NCBI RefSeq assembly: GCF_030272615.1
Contig: NC_081414.1
Span: 782,538,119-782,602,118, forward strand
Length of the DNA: 64,000 nt
Direction: 5' to 3'
From: Cryptomeria japonica
Taxonomy: Eukaryota; Streptophyta; Pinopsida; Cupressales; Cupressaceae
Shown: piece after piece, positions 49,600-61,560 of the stretch
Position numbering within the stretch: the first letter of the stretch is position 1
Layout: each line of letters starts with the position of its first letter
Position numbers and translations under genes: made by a program
Notes under the pieces: generated by a model
What the model saw: only the letters and a program-made list of their open reading frames with translations
Databases searched by the model: none
Told to the model about the DNA's origin: nothing

Positions 49600-50645
49600 G
49601 GTATTCTAATTCTTCTTACATTCAAATGCATGATGTCCTTCTCCTCCACACTTAAATAAAGTACCTCTAATGTATTCTTGTCTTGTTTGCCAAAATTCTC
49701 ATTCCAGTAGCCATTTGGTTCTCTCTTCTAATAGAAATTTTTTTCATCCTTCCAGTATGAATTTCCATCTTTGCTCACTTCCTTGTCATTTCTTTGATCT
49801 ATATAGGTTCCTCTACCTTCGATATATCCTTTTCCTCCTTGAAATATTCCTCTAGTAAACCTTCCACCTCTACCTCTCTGCCTCTGCTCATGTCTTGTGT
49901 TTAACTTTTCTTCAACCTTCAGGGCATACTGGTAAACCTCTTCAACACTCTTCAATTTTATCAAATTGAGCCCATCTTGTATAGACATCTGTAATCCATT
50001 TAAATATCTTGCAACTTTTCTAACTTCATCATCAACATGTTTGGATCTGATATTCAACTTGTAAAATGCTTCGATGTACTCCTTGACACTAGATTTCTTT
50101 TGTCTCAAATTTTTCAACTTCTGGAACAGATTCAACTAATAATCAACCGGTATAAATTTTGACTTCAACTTAGCAACCATCCGATTCCAACACTTGATTT
50201 TCTCTTTACCTCTTCTCTATCTATCAACCTGCAAATACTCCCACCAAAGAGATGCATGACCTTTCAACCGGGTACACGCATATTTCACATTTCTTTCATC
50301 TGCAGTGTTCTCAAAATCAAAATACTTTTCCATCTCCGAGATCCGATCCATCAACTCATTAGAATCCAACTTTCCATCATATTTCGGTGGGGTAAAATGT
50401 GGTTTACTATTAGCCTTACTTAAAACCCTCAAAAACCTCTCTTCATTCGGATCAACTGCTAGTGGGTTTCCTTGTTCTGTCGGGGCTTCTTCTCCTTCAT
50501 ATTCACTTATATCTTAAATATGTCATCCTCTTTTCTGTTGTTTCTCCATGACTTCCAACTGGGTTAGTATCCCTCACAACATTTCCATCACAGCAGGGTC
50601 TACATTCTCACACGCGCCACCATTCCTAGTTCCTATTCCCCCCAT
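49600..50645 (-). pseudogene. Gypsy 2 gag with zinc knuckle
   Basis: From the ATG at 50645 (MGGIGTRNGG) the frame passes stops to the gag core: FTPPKYDGKLDSNELMDRI, HASLWWEYLQ, KSSVKEYIEAFYKLNIRS and VARYLNGLQMSIQDGL. An Arg/Gly-rich stretch (RQRGRGGRFTRG) leads to the knuckle LFKCGGEGHHAFEC near 49640, where the first Cys is replaced by Leu. The arrangement matches Gypsy 1 gag. Confidence 0.78.
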
Positions 50646-50696
50646 CTTTGACCAATCCTGTGCAACTGCAGGTCGAATCCATAGTTCGCTACCCTA

Positions 50697-51192
50697 CAAC
50701 AAAATTCTCAGGACAACCAAAACAAAAATTCAAAGAACAAGACCTAATGTATTAAACCAACAAGGTCAACCTCTTCTAAAGAAATTCCTCTAGAAAATCC
50801 AAAGGATGAAGTGTGGTTCAAAGGGAAGGTCGACCACACACAAAGGAACATCGAAATCAATGCTTAGGGCTTCACAAGCTATGAAAGGGATCCTGTAGAT
50901 CACAATGCAAATAGGTTTAGGGAACTAGTAACAAGAAACTGTCAATCGGTAATAGGAAACTATCATGGGAATTGGTAGCGATAACTTGCCAGAAAATGGT
51001 CAAAATGCTTTGTGGTTTGAGAATTAGGAAGATGATCAAGTCTTCAAGTAAAATCCAACTCCACAAGATTCGGTGAGCCAAATTTGGTGCACATAGAAAT
51101 AAATGTTGAAACTGCAAATAGAAAATAAAATAGAAAGAAATATATTTTTGGTTGATACAAGATTGCCATGAACCTGGGATGCTCCTGCATCA
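50697..51192 (-). repeat. Gypsy 2 5' LTR (internally deleted)
   Basis: On the minus strand it starts TGATGCAGGAGCATCC at 51192. It matches the 3' LTR until about 50731 and lacks roughly 340 bp present in that copy. A decayed primer site (GGTAGCGAACTATGG read on the minus strand) follows. Confidence 0.7.
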
Positions 51193-51197
51193 CATCT

Positions 51198-52253
51198 CTT
51201 AGCTCAATATCCTAATTTCCTATAGTTGAAGCACATGAAAGGGATTGATTCAAACTCAATAGCTTGAACCCAAGTGCCCAGCTTGGATTGTATTTCAATA
51301 GAGGATGGTAAGTCTACATTTTCTTAGAAATACCCACACAGATTCTCACAAACACTAGCCTTTTCCTAGTCGTCGTTATCAGATCTATGGACAGAAGTTA
51401 TCCAAAAGAATTAGCCAGGCTGCTAAACACATCTTCATTCCAAAATACCAAAGGGAGGCGAGGAAGTCTAGCCTAAACTGGGACATTTTAAAAAATGGAA
51501 TCAGAAAGGTCCAAGTTTGTAGTCCATTTCTTAAGAGCCAAGGAGGACTCGCCAATTACCCAGGGACCTCCACTTCTAACATCCCAAATATCCTCCTTAC
51601 AAGAAAACTCAAAAGTGAAGTAACCCTTAGGAAGAGCGGAGACAAGAACCTGACCATTAGTTCTCCATTTCCTTTGGAAAAAGGCCCTAACAAATTCTAT
51701 GTTAGGCCTAGAACCCATAGATTTTCCTACTAGTGTTTTGTCCATTAGGGAGATATTATGATCAATAACCATATCAGGGATAGAAATGGAAAACTTACCC
51801 TTCACAGGATCAAAGATATTGCTGACTAGAAGGAACAATGATTTTCCACTAAGTTTCACTCCCAAAAAAAGATGTCAAAGGTTTTTGTCTGGAGACATCA
51901 CCTCTAGTGGCCCCCACCATATTTTGAATTCTCTTATCAGCCCTCTATCCTTTATAGAGATCAACGAGAACATCACAATAATTGGGAATAGAGGAATCCA
52001 CCTGAACAGGCTTTTCCTTTTTGTTCCCCCTTTGAAAGTTTCTATTAGATGAATCACCCTTCCACTCTGGGTCCACCTAAATATTATTTCTAGGGTTAGG
52101 CTCATTTGTTTCCTTCTTACCTTCATTGTCGCTAGGTCCCTACATTGATTCTACGTGTGATTCCCCTAAAACTGCACGGCCACAACTTGCTCCAGTGTTC
52201 AAAATTTCAAAAATCTAATTCTTCTGCCCATTCACCTACTTCTCCCACTCCAT
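51198..52253 (-). pseudogene. LINE 2 ORF1, N-terminal part
   Basis: The likely start is the ATG at 52253 (MEWEK), 29 bp inside the element. A Gly/Asn-rich region (VDPEWKGDSSNRNFQRGN) is followed, after a frameshift near 51850, by the DUF4283-type domain: FVRAFFQRKWRTNGQVLV, KGYFTFEFSCKEDIWDV and GGPWVIGESSLAL. A decayed zinc knuckle (CFNYRKLGY) lies at the Gypsy junction. Stops near 51480 and 51420 and others interrupt it. Confidence 0.75.
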
Positions 52254-52282
52254 GATTCACTAACTTATGATTCATGTTATGA

Positions 52283-52301
52283 CACTAACTCTAAATAAGT
52301 T
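52283..52301. repeat. Target site duplication of LINE 2, 5' side
   Basis: CACTAACTCTAAATAAGTT matches 25520-25538 at 17 of 19 positions. Confidence 0.8.
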
Positions 52302-54868
52302 AATTGTTTACTTATATTATTAAAAGGCTACAAGGACTTATAAGGAGGATCTCAACTATTGATTTATATTTACTGTGTCATACTAAAACTATATCACTAT
52401 TCTTTCGATTTAACCCTCCAATATATTATTTAACATATATCTTAGAATCAGCATAACCATTGCATATCTTTTTTATGAAAGTTCCGGTTTAAGATATTTT
52501 CATCAAAAACAGAAAAATAGAGAAAACTATGATGATAAATGTAAATAACTAGATGAATAGTTATCTCACGAGATTTTTTTTTTTTAATAAATGTGTTAAC
52601 CCAATACCTAAAAATTATATGATTCAATTAGAAAAAAAATTTATTAGCCAATAGACTATTTTAATTTTTTTATCTTTTGGTGGTTTTGCCTATCGAAACT
52701 TTTTTATCTATTGTTATTTTTCTCGACCAGATTTTTTTATCAATCAGTATTTTTGCCTGTTAATTTCAGCTTGAAAATTTGTCAATTAGCACTGCAATCA
52801 CATTTCTCATAATTCCTCCACAATAATTTTATCCTCCTTTGGCACAATGTATGTTCTCATAACACTTCCATAGTTTTTAGCTGTATACGAAAGAGGTTCT
52901 TGCCATAGATGAAATCATTTTTCTACCAATTCGCACAATATCAGATCCTACATCTAGAGCCATATTAATCAATCAATCAAATGAGTTTCCTAAACTACCC
53001 AATATGCTACCAAAGAGTTCTCATGCACTAATGGTTACATATGAATAAGATAAGACATTTGCATGTCTGCTTATTTATATGATCTATGACATAATACGTG
53101 ATTTTCAAGTTCTCAACAATCACCACAATAGCCAAGACCTATGCCACAATGAGCAATATGACAACACATATTACCCAATATAGTTTCCATCATAGATGCA
53201 TGCATTTTCAGCCCACTCTTCATATGTTGAAAGCATCATCATCATCACTGCTAAAACACTAAGTATTATTATCACCATGAACACTAAACAATTTTTTGTA
53301 ATCACCATCCCTCTTGTCATATTTTCTACACAAACAATCCTATGAAGGGCATGAAGATATTATGGCCATAAATAACTACAACTTCCCATTCTAATTATTG
53401 CCCTTATTTTATTTTAAGGGTAATGAAGAATTACCATATAATTTGATAAATATGTCATTAGGTAATGGCTAAACAAATTATTTCATAACCAGTTTGGCTA
53501 TAATTACCAGGTTTACCTTTGTTCTGAAAATAGAAAGACAATTGTCATCTCTGTAATGAGATTATTTTCTTTTATGTAGATTTTTATTTATTTTTTTAGA
53601 GTGGAATATTGTTCACTTTTAAGAATATTCACCTGTTAAAATTAACAAAAATCATATCATTTAGGTATAAGATCTACTAATTGTGCATCCTAACTTCACA
53701 CTTCTCAAAATCTTACATGGAAATTTTCAATCACTCAATATTTTCCAGTAGCTTATTTGGAAAGTCTCCTACTTATAACTAAAGTTTTAGGGCCACATCA
53801 TCAAATATGATACCACATCAGCATGCATTTTCCCAGAGTGTCCAAATCAGCCAAATAAAAGGTGAGGCCAATATTCATCTAAAAGGGGTTCCAATACTTG
53901 TGCAGCTAATGTGGCATCATATGATTGGTTGCCTTTTACAGTTAATGTTACATTTCATTCAATTATTAGTAGTCATCATCAATAGTAACAAATTTATTTT
54001 TTCTTGTTAAGTTCTTTCATGTGTGTATTATCCATGTTCTTCTATCATGATCTAGCCCAATTGTCTTGGGAATTTTCACTTTCTAACCTTGTCTTGTTCA
54101 TATTTTTCTATCTAATACATTTTTTTTGTAGGTCTTTAGGTTGGGGTCATGCTTATTTGGCTTGAAAGATTTTTCTGCTTCCTCTATAGTATCCTTTTGG
54201 TATCATGATGTTATTTTATGTTCATTAGATTTCCTTTAGCGTGCATATTCATAAAGATTCATAAGCCTGCTAAAGTTGGCGCAAAATGTAGAGTCAAAAA
54301 TTACATACCTCTTTGCAATTCCACCTAGACTTTTGTAGCCACTTTAGTGTCCATTTTCCTGGAGTTTGGGTAGGCTCATCTCAACCCTTACATTAGGCTT
54401 TTCCCTCTCTAGATGCTTAGGACCCCCTTCTAGTTGTTATCCTTCACATTGTGATTCATGTTAGCAACGTGTTTTTCTTACGACTTGTCATCTTTGATCA
54501 TGATTTTTCTAGACACTAGCACACCGCATGGACATCCTCACGCCATAGATTCATCCCTCAACATCTTAATGTTCAAATATTGATTCTATGTATTTTGACA
54601 CTTTTCACCTATCTTGGTTGGTAGAAATGGCTCCTAATCTTTCAAAATGGCTCGATGATCTTCTTTTTCCCTCCTCTTCTCTCTTTTAAATATTTATTCT
54701 CTCTTCTTTCAATCTCTTTGGTTCCTCCATACAATCTCTCTAGTTCTCTTGGCTCTTGGTTCTCTCAAGAAAGATCTCTCATTCTTTGGGCTCTCATAGC
54801 TTTCTCTTGCTCTTTCTTTCTTTCTACAGTAGTCTCTATTTTGTTACAACACTCTTAAGCTCTCAGAA
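52302..54868. other. AT-rich spacer with pyrimidine-rich end
   Basis: No gene is supported. From about 54655 to 54865 the plus strand is strongly C/T-rich (many TCTCTT and TTCTCT words). Similar C/T-rich words continue after the Copia element at 61570-61680, so Copia split this tract. The function is unknown. Confidence 0.5.
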
Positions 54869-55965
54869 TGTTAAGACCTAGAGGCAACGGGGGAGGTGGG
54901 GTGGGGGGGGGGGGGGGGGTGAATCAGTTGTCAATTAATTTCAACCCAAATATAACTTAAGCAAACTTGACACATAATACCGGTAAACCAAACTTAATGC
55001 CAGTTGACAAATTATCAGTTAATATTAATATCAGTGAAACTCAATGCATATAACCGAAAGAGAAACAAAATCCACAATAGATAACACAAAGATTTGTATG
55101 TGGAAACCCTATAAGGGGAAAAAAGACAGTGGGAAACCTTACCCACAATAAGATGATACTACTACAGATAGTATGTGTATACAAATGGGGTCTGCACATG
55201 CAGAAAGGCCAACCACCTAGAGCTCACTACTCAGTCATAAAATAGGAGTCACACAGAATACAATTGGATGATTAAATCCAATAACAATGTACTACTCAAA
55301 CTAGCATCTCCAATATTGGATTCAGTACCAATTAAGCTCTGATAATCACCTTTAAACCTTCCTTGAACCTTCTCTATGGTCTACTCATATGATCTTCAAT
55401 ATTCGCACATACCATGTTACAATACCACACTTCCTTACTTCATCTCACAAATGAGATCTTACATATATACCAAAACCTAAGACCAAATGTGTAGGCCAGC
55501 TAATTAAGAATATTACAATTAAATCAATTAAAGATAAGTCAAGATGTGATGCATCATGTCGGCTCAATACAATTACAACAATATCCAATTGATTAAATTA
55601 TCTCCATAACATGTCGTGCTGATCTGGAATAGATAATGCATGTCGGTCCATAACCTAGACCAATTTTTCGGTAATAGAAAATATGTCAACTCGATTAGAT
55701 CAATAGCCAAACTACCAAAACCAAGTGTCCAAACCATGTCTTCTACATAACCAAGTGATCTCCAAATGATAACAAGTCATCCTCAGTGCTGGTGAATAAT
55801 ATAACCTGTCGGTGAGTGGTATACCGGTGACTGTGCATAAGTCACTGAACTTACTGGTTAACATAATGTGTCGGTTCAACATAACCAAAGATCTCTAGAA
55901 GGATAAGTGTTGATAAGTGTTGACATCAATGACAAAACCAATGCAACCCATCCATAATACCATTA
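54869..55965 (-). repeat. Copia 3' LTR
   Basis: This LTR of about 1,097 bp has a 17-base G run (54903-54919) just inside its outer end. It is similar to 60551-61560 but about 90 bp longer, mainly because of a deletion in the other copy near 60785. Confidence 0.85.
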
Positions 55966-56370
55966 ATCTCCCCCTTTGGCTTTGATGGCAACACAAGATG
56001 GAAAAACATCTAAGTGCCAAAACAAAATGCCAAAAACAAAAAACCAACAATCTCCAGAATAGATCAATACCAGAAATCAAAATACAAATGCAGAGAGTAT
56101 ATATCACTCCCCCAATAAGTAATCTTCCCCAAAGGATAATGTATGTTTTTCCATAGATATCTCTCCATCTTTGACATCAAATGCCAAAGCAATATACCAG
56201 ATACAACCAATTCATAGAACCAATTACAATAACCAATTGTTATAACCAACTACTCCCCTTGAGAAGTAGCTCTCCTTCATCAAAGTCGAAAAAAAAATTC
56301 TCTGTTAATTTTGTCGGTTTGATGCCAATCATCAACTATCTAAGTCTCTACTGGTGGATATAACACCAAG

Positions 56371-57160
56371 CTACTCTCTGAGATATTCAAAAGTTTCCTT
56401 AGGCAAAGGCTTAGTAAAGATATCTGGAATTTTCTCTTTAGTATTCACATAAACCAATCTCACTTCTTTTGCTTCAACATTCTCTTTCAGAGAATTATAT
56501 TTGATAGAAACATGTTTAGTCTTAGAGTGAAATACCAGATTCTTAGATATATCAATTGTTGCTGAATTATCACAGTAAAAGATTATAGGTTCTTTGCATT
56601 TTACCTTTATGTCCTTCGACATTTTCTTAATCCATAATGCCTGAGTGCAATTAGTTGCTTCTACAACATATTCTAATTCTGCTGTTGATAATGATGTACA
56701 ACTATGTTTCTTACTCAACCATGAAATCAATCTACTACCAAGAAAGAATGCCCTGTCGGTGGTACTCTTCCTGCCATCTACATCTCTTGCCCAATTTGCA
56801 TCGATGTATGCACATAAATCAAAATCTTCATCTTTAGGATACCATAAACCAATATTTGTTGTGCCTTGTAGATACTAGAAAATCCTTTTCACTACTGATT
56901 CATGATTTTCTCTAGGATTACTCTAAAATATTGAAACAATACATACAACATTCATTATATCAGGTCTTGTTTGTGTCAAATACAGTAAACCTCCAATCAT
57001 AGATTTGTATCTTGTCGGATTAATAGAAGTTGAATCATCCTTTAATGTTAATTTATCAGTTGTAGTCATAGGAGTACTTACCAGTTTAGAGTTTTCCATA
57101 CTGATTTTCTTCAGTAATTCCTTCAAGTACTTTGTTTGACATATGAACATACCTTTATCA
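56371..57160 (-). pseudogene. Copia RT C-terminal part and RNase H
   Basis: The end of RT (YLKELLKKISMENSKLVSTP, then YKSMIGGLLYLTQTRPDIM) is followed by the Ty1-type RNase H: SWLSKKHSCTSLSTAELEYV, IIFYCDNSATIDISKN and FHSKTKHVSIKYNSLKENVE. It ends DIFTKPLPKETFEYLRE. The acidic residues (E in TAELE, D in CDNS) are kept. Frameshifts separate the pieces. Confidence 0.85.
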
Positions 57161-57219
57161 GTCTATGAAATCTGCAATCCTAAAAAGAATTTAATCTCCC
57201 CAATTCATAGACATTTCAA

Positions 57220-58186
57220 ACTCTTCCTACATTTTATTAGCAAAGTTTTTACACAATCCATCTTCTCCTCCAAAACTGATGTAATCAACAAAACCTTCAA
57301 TAACCAAGATGTCTTCATTAGTCACTTTGAAATACAAGTTGTTGTCAACATTACCTTTAGTGTAAACAAGCTTCAAAAGATATTTGTCCAATCCAGAATA
57401 CCAAGCTCTGGGAGCTTGCTTCAATCCATATAAAGCTTTCCTTAATCTACAAATCATATCTTTATAATTTGTCAATGAAAATCCATCAGGTTGTTCAATG
57501 TAAACTTATTCTTCAAGATCACCATTCATAAATGCGCATTTTACATCCACTTGATATGCTTTATAGTTCTTGTAGGCTACGAATGCAAGAAATAATCTGA
57601 CTACCTCAATTCTAGCTATCGGTGCAAAGTTTTTATTGTAATCAATTCCCTCTTTATGTGAATATCCTTTACACACTAATCTTGCTTTATTTCTGATTAC
57701 CTTACCATCTTCATTAAGTTTATTTATGAGTACCCATTTAGTTTCAATTACATTTTTATCTTTAGGTCGGGGAACCAATGTCCATGTATTGTTTTCAATT
57801 TGTTCTAATTCATCTTCCATAACTTTAATCCAATGTTTATCTTCACAAGCCTCTATAACAGATTCTGGTTCAATTTGAGAAATTAAACATACCTCTTCAT
57901 TTTCCAGTCTTCCTCTTGTCATAGCTCCTTGATACTTATTCCCAATTATTTGACTTTTAGAGTGATTCAGTCTTACATACCTGGGTGTGTTCACTTCTTG
58001 TTGTTCTTCAGTCACTGTGGAATTATCTGATGATGTCAATGTGATTGGATCCACATTCTGTACCGGTGCACTCTGTATAGGTTCATTTGTGATCATCTCA
58101 ACTATCGGTTCAGAATCCATAGACTTCGAATTTCCTCTAAAGTGTTCATCTATCTTCACATTTGCACTCTCAATGATTTTCTGCAA
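57220..58186 (-). pseudogene. Copia reverse transcriptase
   Basis: Landmarks are WIKVMEDELEQIENNTWTLV, TKWVLINKLNEDGKV, ARLVCKGYSHKEGIDYNKNF, AYQVDVKCAFMNGDLEE and CRLRKALYGLKQAPRAWYSG. The catalytic box reads FVDY at 57281-57292, where YVDD is expected, so the enzyme is dead. Breaks occur near 57500 and 57475. Confidence 0.85.
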
Positions 58187-58217
58187 TCTTTTATTAAAAT
58201 ATCTATATGCTTTTCTC

Positions 58218-59400
58218 TTAGATGAATAACAAGAAATATTCCTTCATCACTTCTAGGATCAAATTTCCCAATATACTCATCTCTCCTAATGTAGAATTTG
58301 CTTCCAAATATTCTGAAGTATTTAAGAGTAGGAGTATTACCAAACCATAATTCATAAGGTGTCTTACCGGTTTCACCTTTGATGTGAACTCTGTGAAAGT
58401 GTAAACCATTGTATTCACTGTTTCTCTCCAGTACACATGAGGTAGATTTGCTTCTGATATCATGCTTCTAGCTGCATCCAGAATAGTTATGTTCTTCCTT
58501 TCCACAACTCCATTTTGTTGAGGTGTCCGGGGTGCTGATAGTTGTCTTCTAATCCCATTCACTTCATAGAATGTATTGAACTCCTTAGATTTGAATTCAC
58601 CTCCTTGATCTGATCTTAAACATTTTATTTTCTTACTGGTTTCATTCTCTACCATTGCCTTGAATAATTTAAAGTTCCCAAAAGCTTTTGATTTCTCCCT
58701 GAGAAAAGTAACCCAACACATTATAGAATAGTCATTAATGATTAGCATAAAGTATCTATCTCCCTATAGACTTCTTGTTCTTGTCGGACCACATAAGTCA
58801 GTATGAATTAAATCAAGAACATTATTGGATTTCTCAGAAATACTCTTAAAAGTTTTTCTAACTTGCTTTCCCATTTGACATTCTTTACATACCAGATTAT
58901 GATGTTTTGCAATCTGAAGTAAATCCCTTACTGCCTTAGATGAACTAATCTTTATAATGCAATCAAAATTCACATGAAAGAGTCTTTTATGCCATAACCA
59001 ACTTTCATCAATATCTGCAATCAAGCATATCTTTTCATTATTATTCAAATGAAAGATATTACCTCTAGTTTGATTACTGGTTGCAATCTCCAAACCAGTT
59101 CTATTCATGATTTTGCATTTACCATTCTTGAGTTGTAACTGAAATCCCTTTTCAACTAATTGACCAACACTCAAAATATTATGCTTCAAACCTTCAACAT
59201 AATAAACTTTGTCAGTATTGTGCTTACCATCAAGAGATATAGTGCCTTTTCCTCTTATCAAACAAGCTTTGTCATCCCCAAACCTTACTAGACCTCCATT
59301 CTATTCTTGAAAAGATAAGAATTTACTTTTATCACTAGTCATATGATGTGAACATCCAGAATCTATAATCCATTCATCCTTTTCTTCAATTTTAGCTTCT
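58218..59400 (-). pseudogene. Copia protease end, GAG-pre-integrase and integrase
   Basis: The retropepsin active site is intact as WIIDSGCSHHMTS (59335-59375). The GAG-pre-integrase zinc domain follows with LWHKRLFHVNFD and LVCKECQMGKQVRKTF. The integrase core has LIHTDLCGP, CLRSDQGGEFKSKEFNTFYE and TPQQNGVVERKN, so D, D and E are present. A stop splits it at about 58750. Confidence 0.85.
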
Positions 59401-59558
59401 AGGGCCTGCTCTACCAGTGGAATAGTAGTTGTTGGTTGACTTTATTTTATTGCAACAATAGCCCATCCATTGTCTATTGGTTCTTCACCAGAATCATCAG
59501 TAACTCCTTCATCAGCATAGTAACATGATTTGTCTCTATTCTTCTTAAATCTGTATCT

Positions 59559-60493
59559 CTAATATTCAAGGTTAGGCTTATATGTTCTTTTAGCTTCTTC
59601 TCTTAATCTTGCATGTCTATCAAGACATCTTGATTCTATATGACCAACTTTATTGTAGTTAAAACATTTAAATGGTGCTTTACCTTCATACTTACTTCCA
59701 ATAAGACCTTTAGGAATTTTCCTTGCAAATAGTGCTTCAAGTTCTTCCAATTCTTCATTTTCCCTCCTGATATCTTCAAGTTCCCTTGCATAAAGTGCTT
59801 TGCAATCAGATTTATCAGATGATGATGACGATGTAGATGATGATGCTTTAAAGGCTAAATCTCTCTTAATTGTAGCAATAGGACCAAAATCCTCAAGCTC
59901 AAATGCTGAAAGTTTTCCAACCAAGGTATCTCTAGATACTGATGTATTAGGCATTGTTTTCAACTCATTAATAGCAGTTACTTTCATTTTGTATGCTGAT
60001 GGAAATGCTCTCAAAACATTATAAACAATTTTATGTTCACTTAAGGAACCTCCACAACATTGTATTCCTAAAACAATTTCATTAACCCTTTCCATAAAAC
60101 AAAAAATTCTTTCATCTTCTTCCATTTTTTTAGATTTCCATACCTAACCTAGAAGCATTCCAGTTTTGCAATTTTGACAGTGGTGTCTCCTTCATTCAAT
60201 GTCTGCAATTTATCCCAAATAGCTTTAGTAGTAGATCAGTCTAATAATCCAATGATTTGCTGGTCTGGCAAGGCACTCAAGGGTGCTTCTATTTCTTTGC
60301 AATCATTCTCTTGATCCTTACCCAATGTTGGTGGATTAGGTTGATTCAGTGTAGGACCAACATAGCCATTCTTTGTAACATCCCATGTGTCTTTTCCAAT
60401 GCAATTCAGATGTGTCTCCATCCTGATCTTCCATATATCATAGTTAGTTCCATCAAGTTTTGGACTGTCCTTCCTAAAAACGTTAGCTATCAT
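59559..60493 (-). pseudogene. Copia gag
   Basis: The start at 60493 reads MIANVFRKDSPKLDGTNYD, then IWKIRMETHL, a typical Copia gag (DUF4219/UBN2-like). The core continues with MEEDERIFCFMERVNEIVLG, and a CCHC knuckle CFNYNKVGHIESRC (second Cys replaced by Tyr) lies near 59660. In-frame stops separate the halves around 60235 and 60130. Confidence 0.8.
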
Positions 60494-60550
60494 AGAATCT
60501 CCTCAAGTTGCTAAACTTCTACAAAAAGAGGACTTGGCTCTTATACCAAT

Positions 60551-61560
60551 CATTAGGACCCAGAGGCAACTGGGAGGGTGGGGGAGTGAATCAGTTGTCA
60601 ATTAATTTCAACCCAAATATAACTTAATCAAACTTGACACATAATACCAGTAAACCAAATGTAATGTCAGTTGATAGATTAGCAGTTAATATTAATACTA
60701 GTGAAATTCAATGCATATAACAGAAAGAGAAACAACATCCACAACACATAACATAGAGATTTATACGTGGAAACCCTGTAAGGGGTTTATACATGCAGAA
60801 AGGCCAGCCACCTAGAGCTCACTGCTCAATCACAAAATAGGAATCACACTGACTACAATTGGATGATTAAATCCAATGACAATGTACTGCTCAAAGTAGC
60901 ATCTCCAATGTTGGATTCAGTATCGGTTGAGCTCTGATAATCACCTTCAAACCTTCCTTGAACCTTCTATATGGTATGCTCATATGATCTTCAATATTTT
61001 CACATACCATGTTAGAATAACACACTTTCTGACTTCATCTCACAAATGAGATCTTGCATATATACCAAAACCTAAGACCAAATGTGTAGGCCGGCTAATT
61101 AAGTATATTACAGTTAAATCAATTATAGATAAGTCAAGATGTGATGCATCATGTCGGTTCAATACAATTACAATAATATCCAATCGATTAAATAATCTCC
61201 ATAACGTGTCATGCCGATCTAGAATAGATAATGTATGTCGATCCATAACCTAGACCAATTTGCCGGTAACAACAAATATGTCAACCCAATTAGACCAATA
61301 ACCAATCTACCAGAACCAAGTGTCCAAACCATGCCTTTGACATAACCAAGTGATCTCAAGATGATAACAAGTCATCTTCAGTGCTGGTGAACAATATAAC
61401 CTGCCCATGAGTAGTATACCGATGACTGTGCATAAGTCACTGAACTTGCCAGTGAACATAATGTGTCAGTTCAACATAACCAAAGATCTCTAGAAGGATA
61501 AGTGTTGATAAGTGTTGACATCAATGATAGAACCAATGCAACACATCCATAATACCAACA
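60551..61560 (-). repeat. Copia 5' LTR
   Basis: This 1,010 bp LTR starts on the minus strand TGTTGGTATTATGGATG at 61560. The primer site TTGGTATAAGAGCC follows its inner end near 60550. Confidence 0.85.

Larger units (their letters stand above)
43247..51192 (-). mobile_element. Chromodomain Gypsy 2, with nested insertions
   Basis: This minus-strand element is inserted in LINE 2 ORF1. Order from 51192: 5' LTR (to about 50697), gag, protease, RT, RNase H, integrase, chromodomain, 3' LTR (44059-43247). It hosts a solo LTR (48028-48920, between protease and RT) and another insertion (about 45137-46298, in the integrase). A decayed primer site lies near 50683-50696. It belongs to the chromovirus branch, but its sequence is clearly different from Gypsy 1. 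It is multiply frameshifted. Confidence 0.82.
25539..52282 (-). mobile_element. Full-length L1-type LINE 2, split by two LTR elements
   Basis: This minus-strand LINE is bounded by a 19 bp target duplication. Removing 27954-39509 and 43247-51192 leaves about 7.2 kb. From 52253 it has ORF1 (unstructured N-terminus, DUF4283-type domain, zinc knuckle, charged tail), ORF2 starting at 42431 (endonuclease, RT, zf-RVT-like, RNase H), then an extra coiled-coil ORF and a 3' end resembling plant L1 tails (CTGTAAAACCCGC, then TTTTTTGTTAATAAAA). It is heavily mutated. The pieces on both sides of each inserted element join into one consistent protein order, which is the main evidence for nesting. Confidence 0.85.
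54869..61560 (-). mobile_element. Complete Copia LTR retrotransposon (inactive)
   Basis: This 6.69 kb minus-strand element has 5' LTR 61560-60551, a primer site read as TTGGTATAAGAGCC, gag, protease, integrase, RT, RNase H in Copia order, a purine tract (AAAGGGGGAGAT before 55966), and 3' LTR 55965-54869. Flanks CAGAA (54864-54868) and CACAA (61561-61565) match at four of five bases. It carries stops, frameshifts and a lost RT catalytic residue. Confidence 0.88.
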
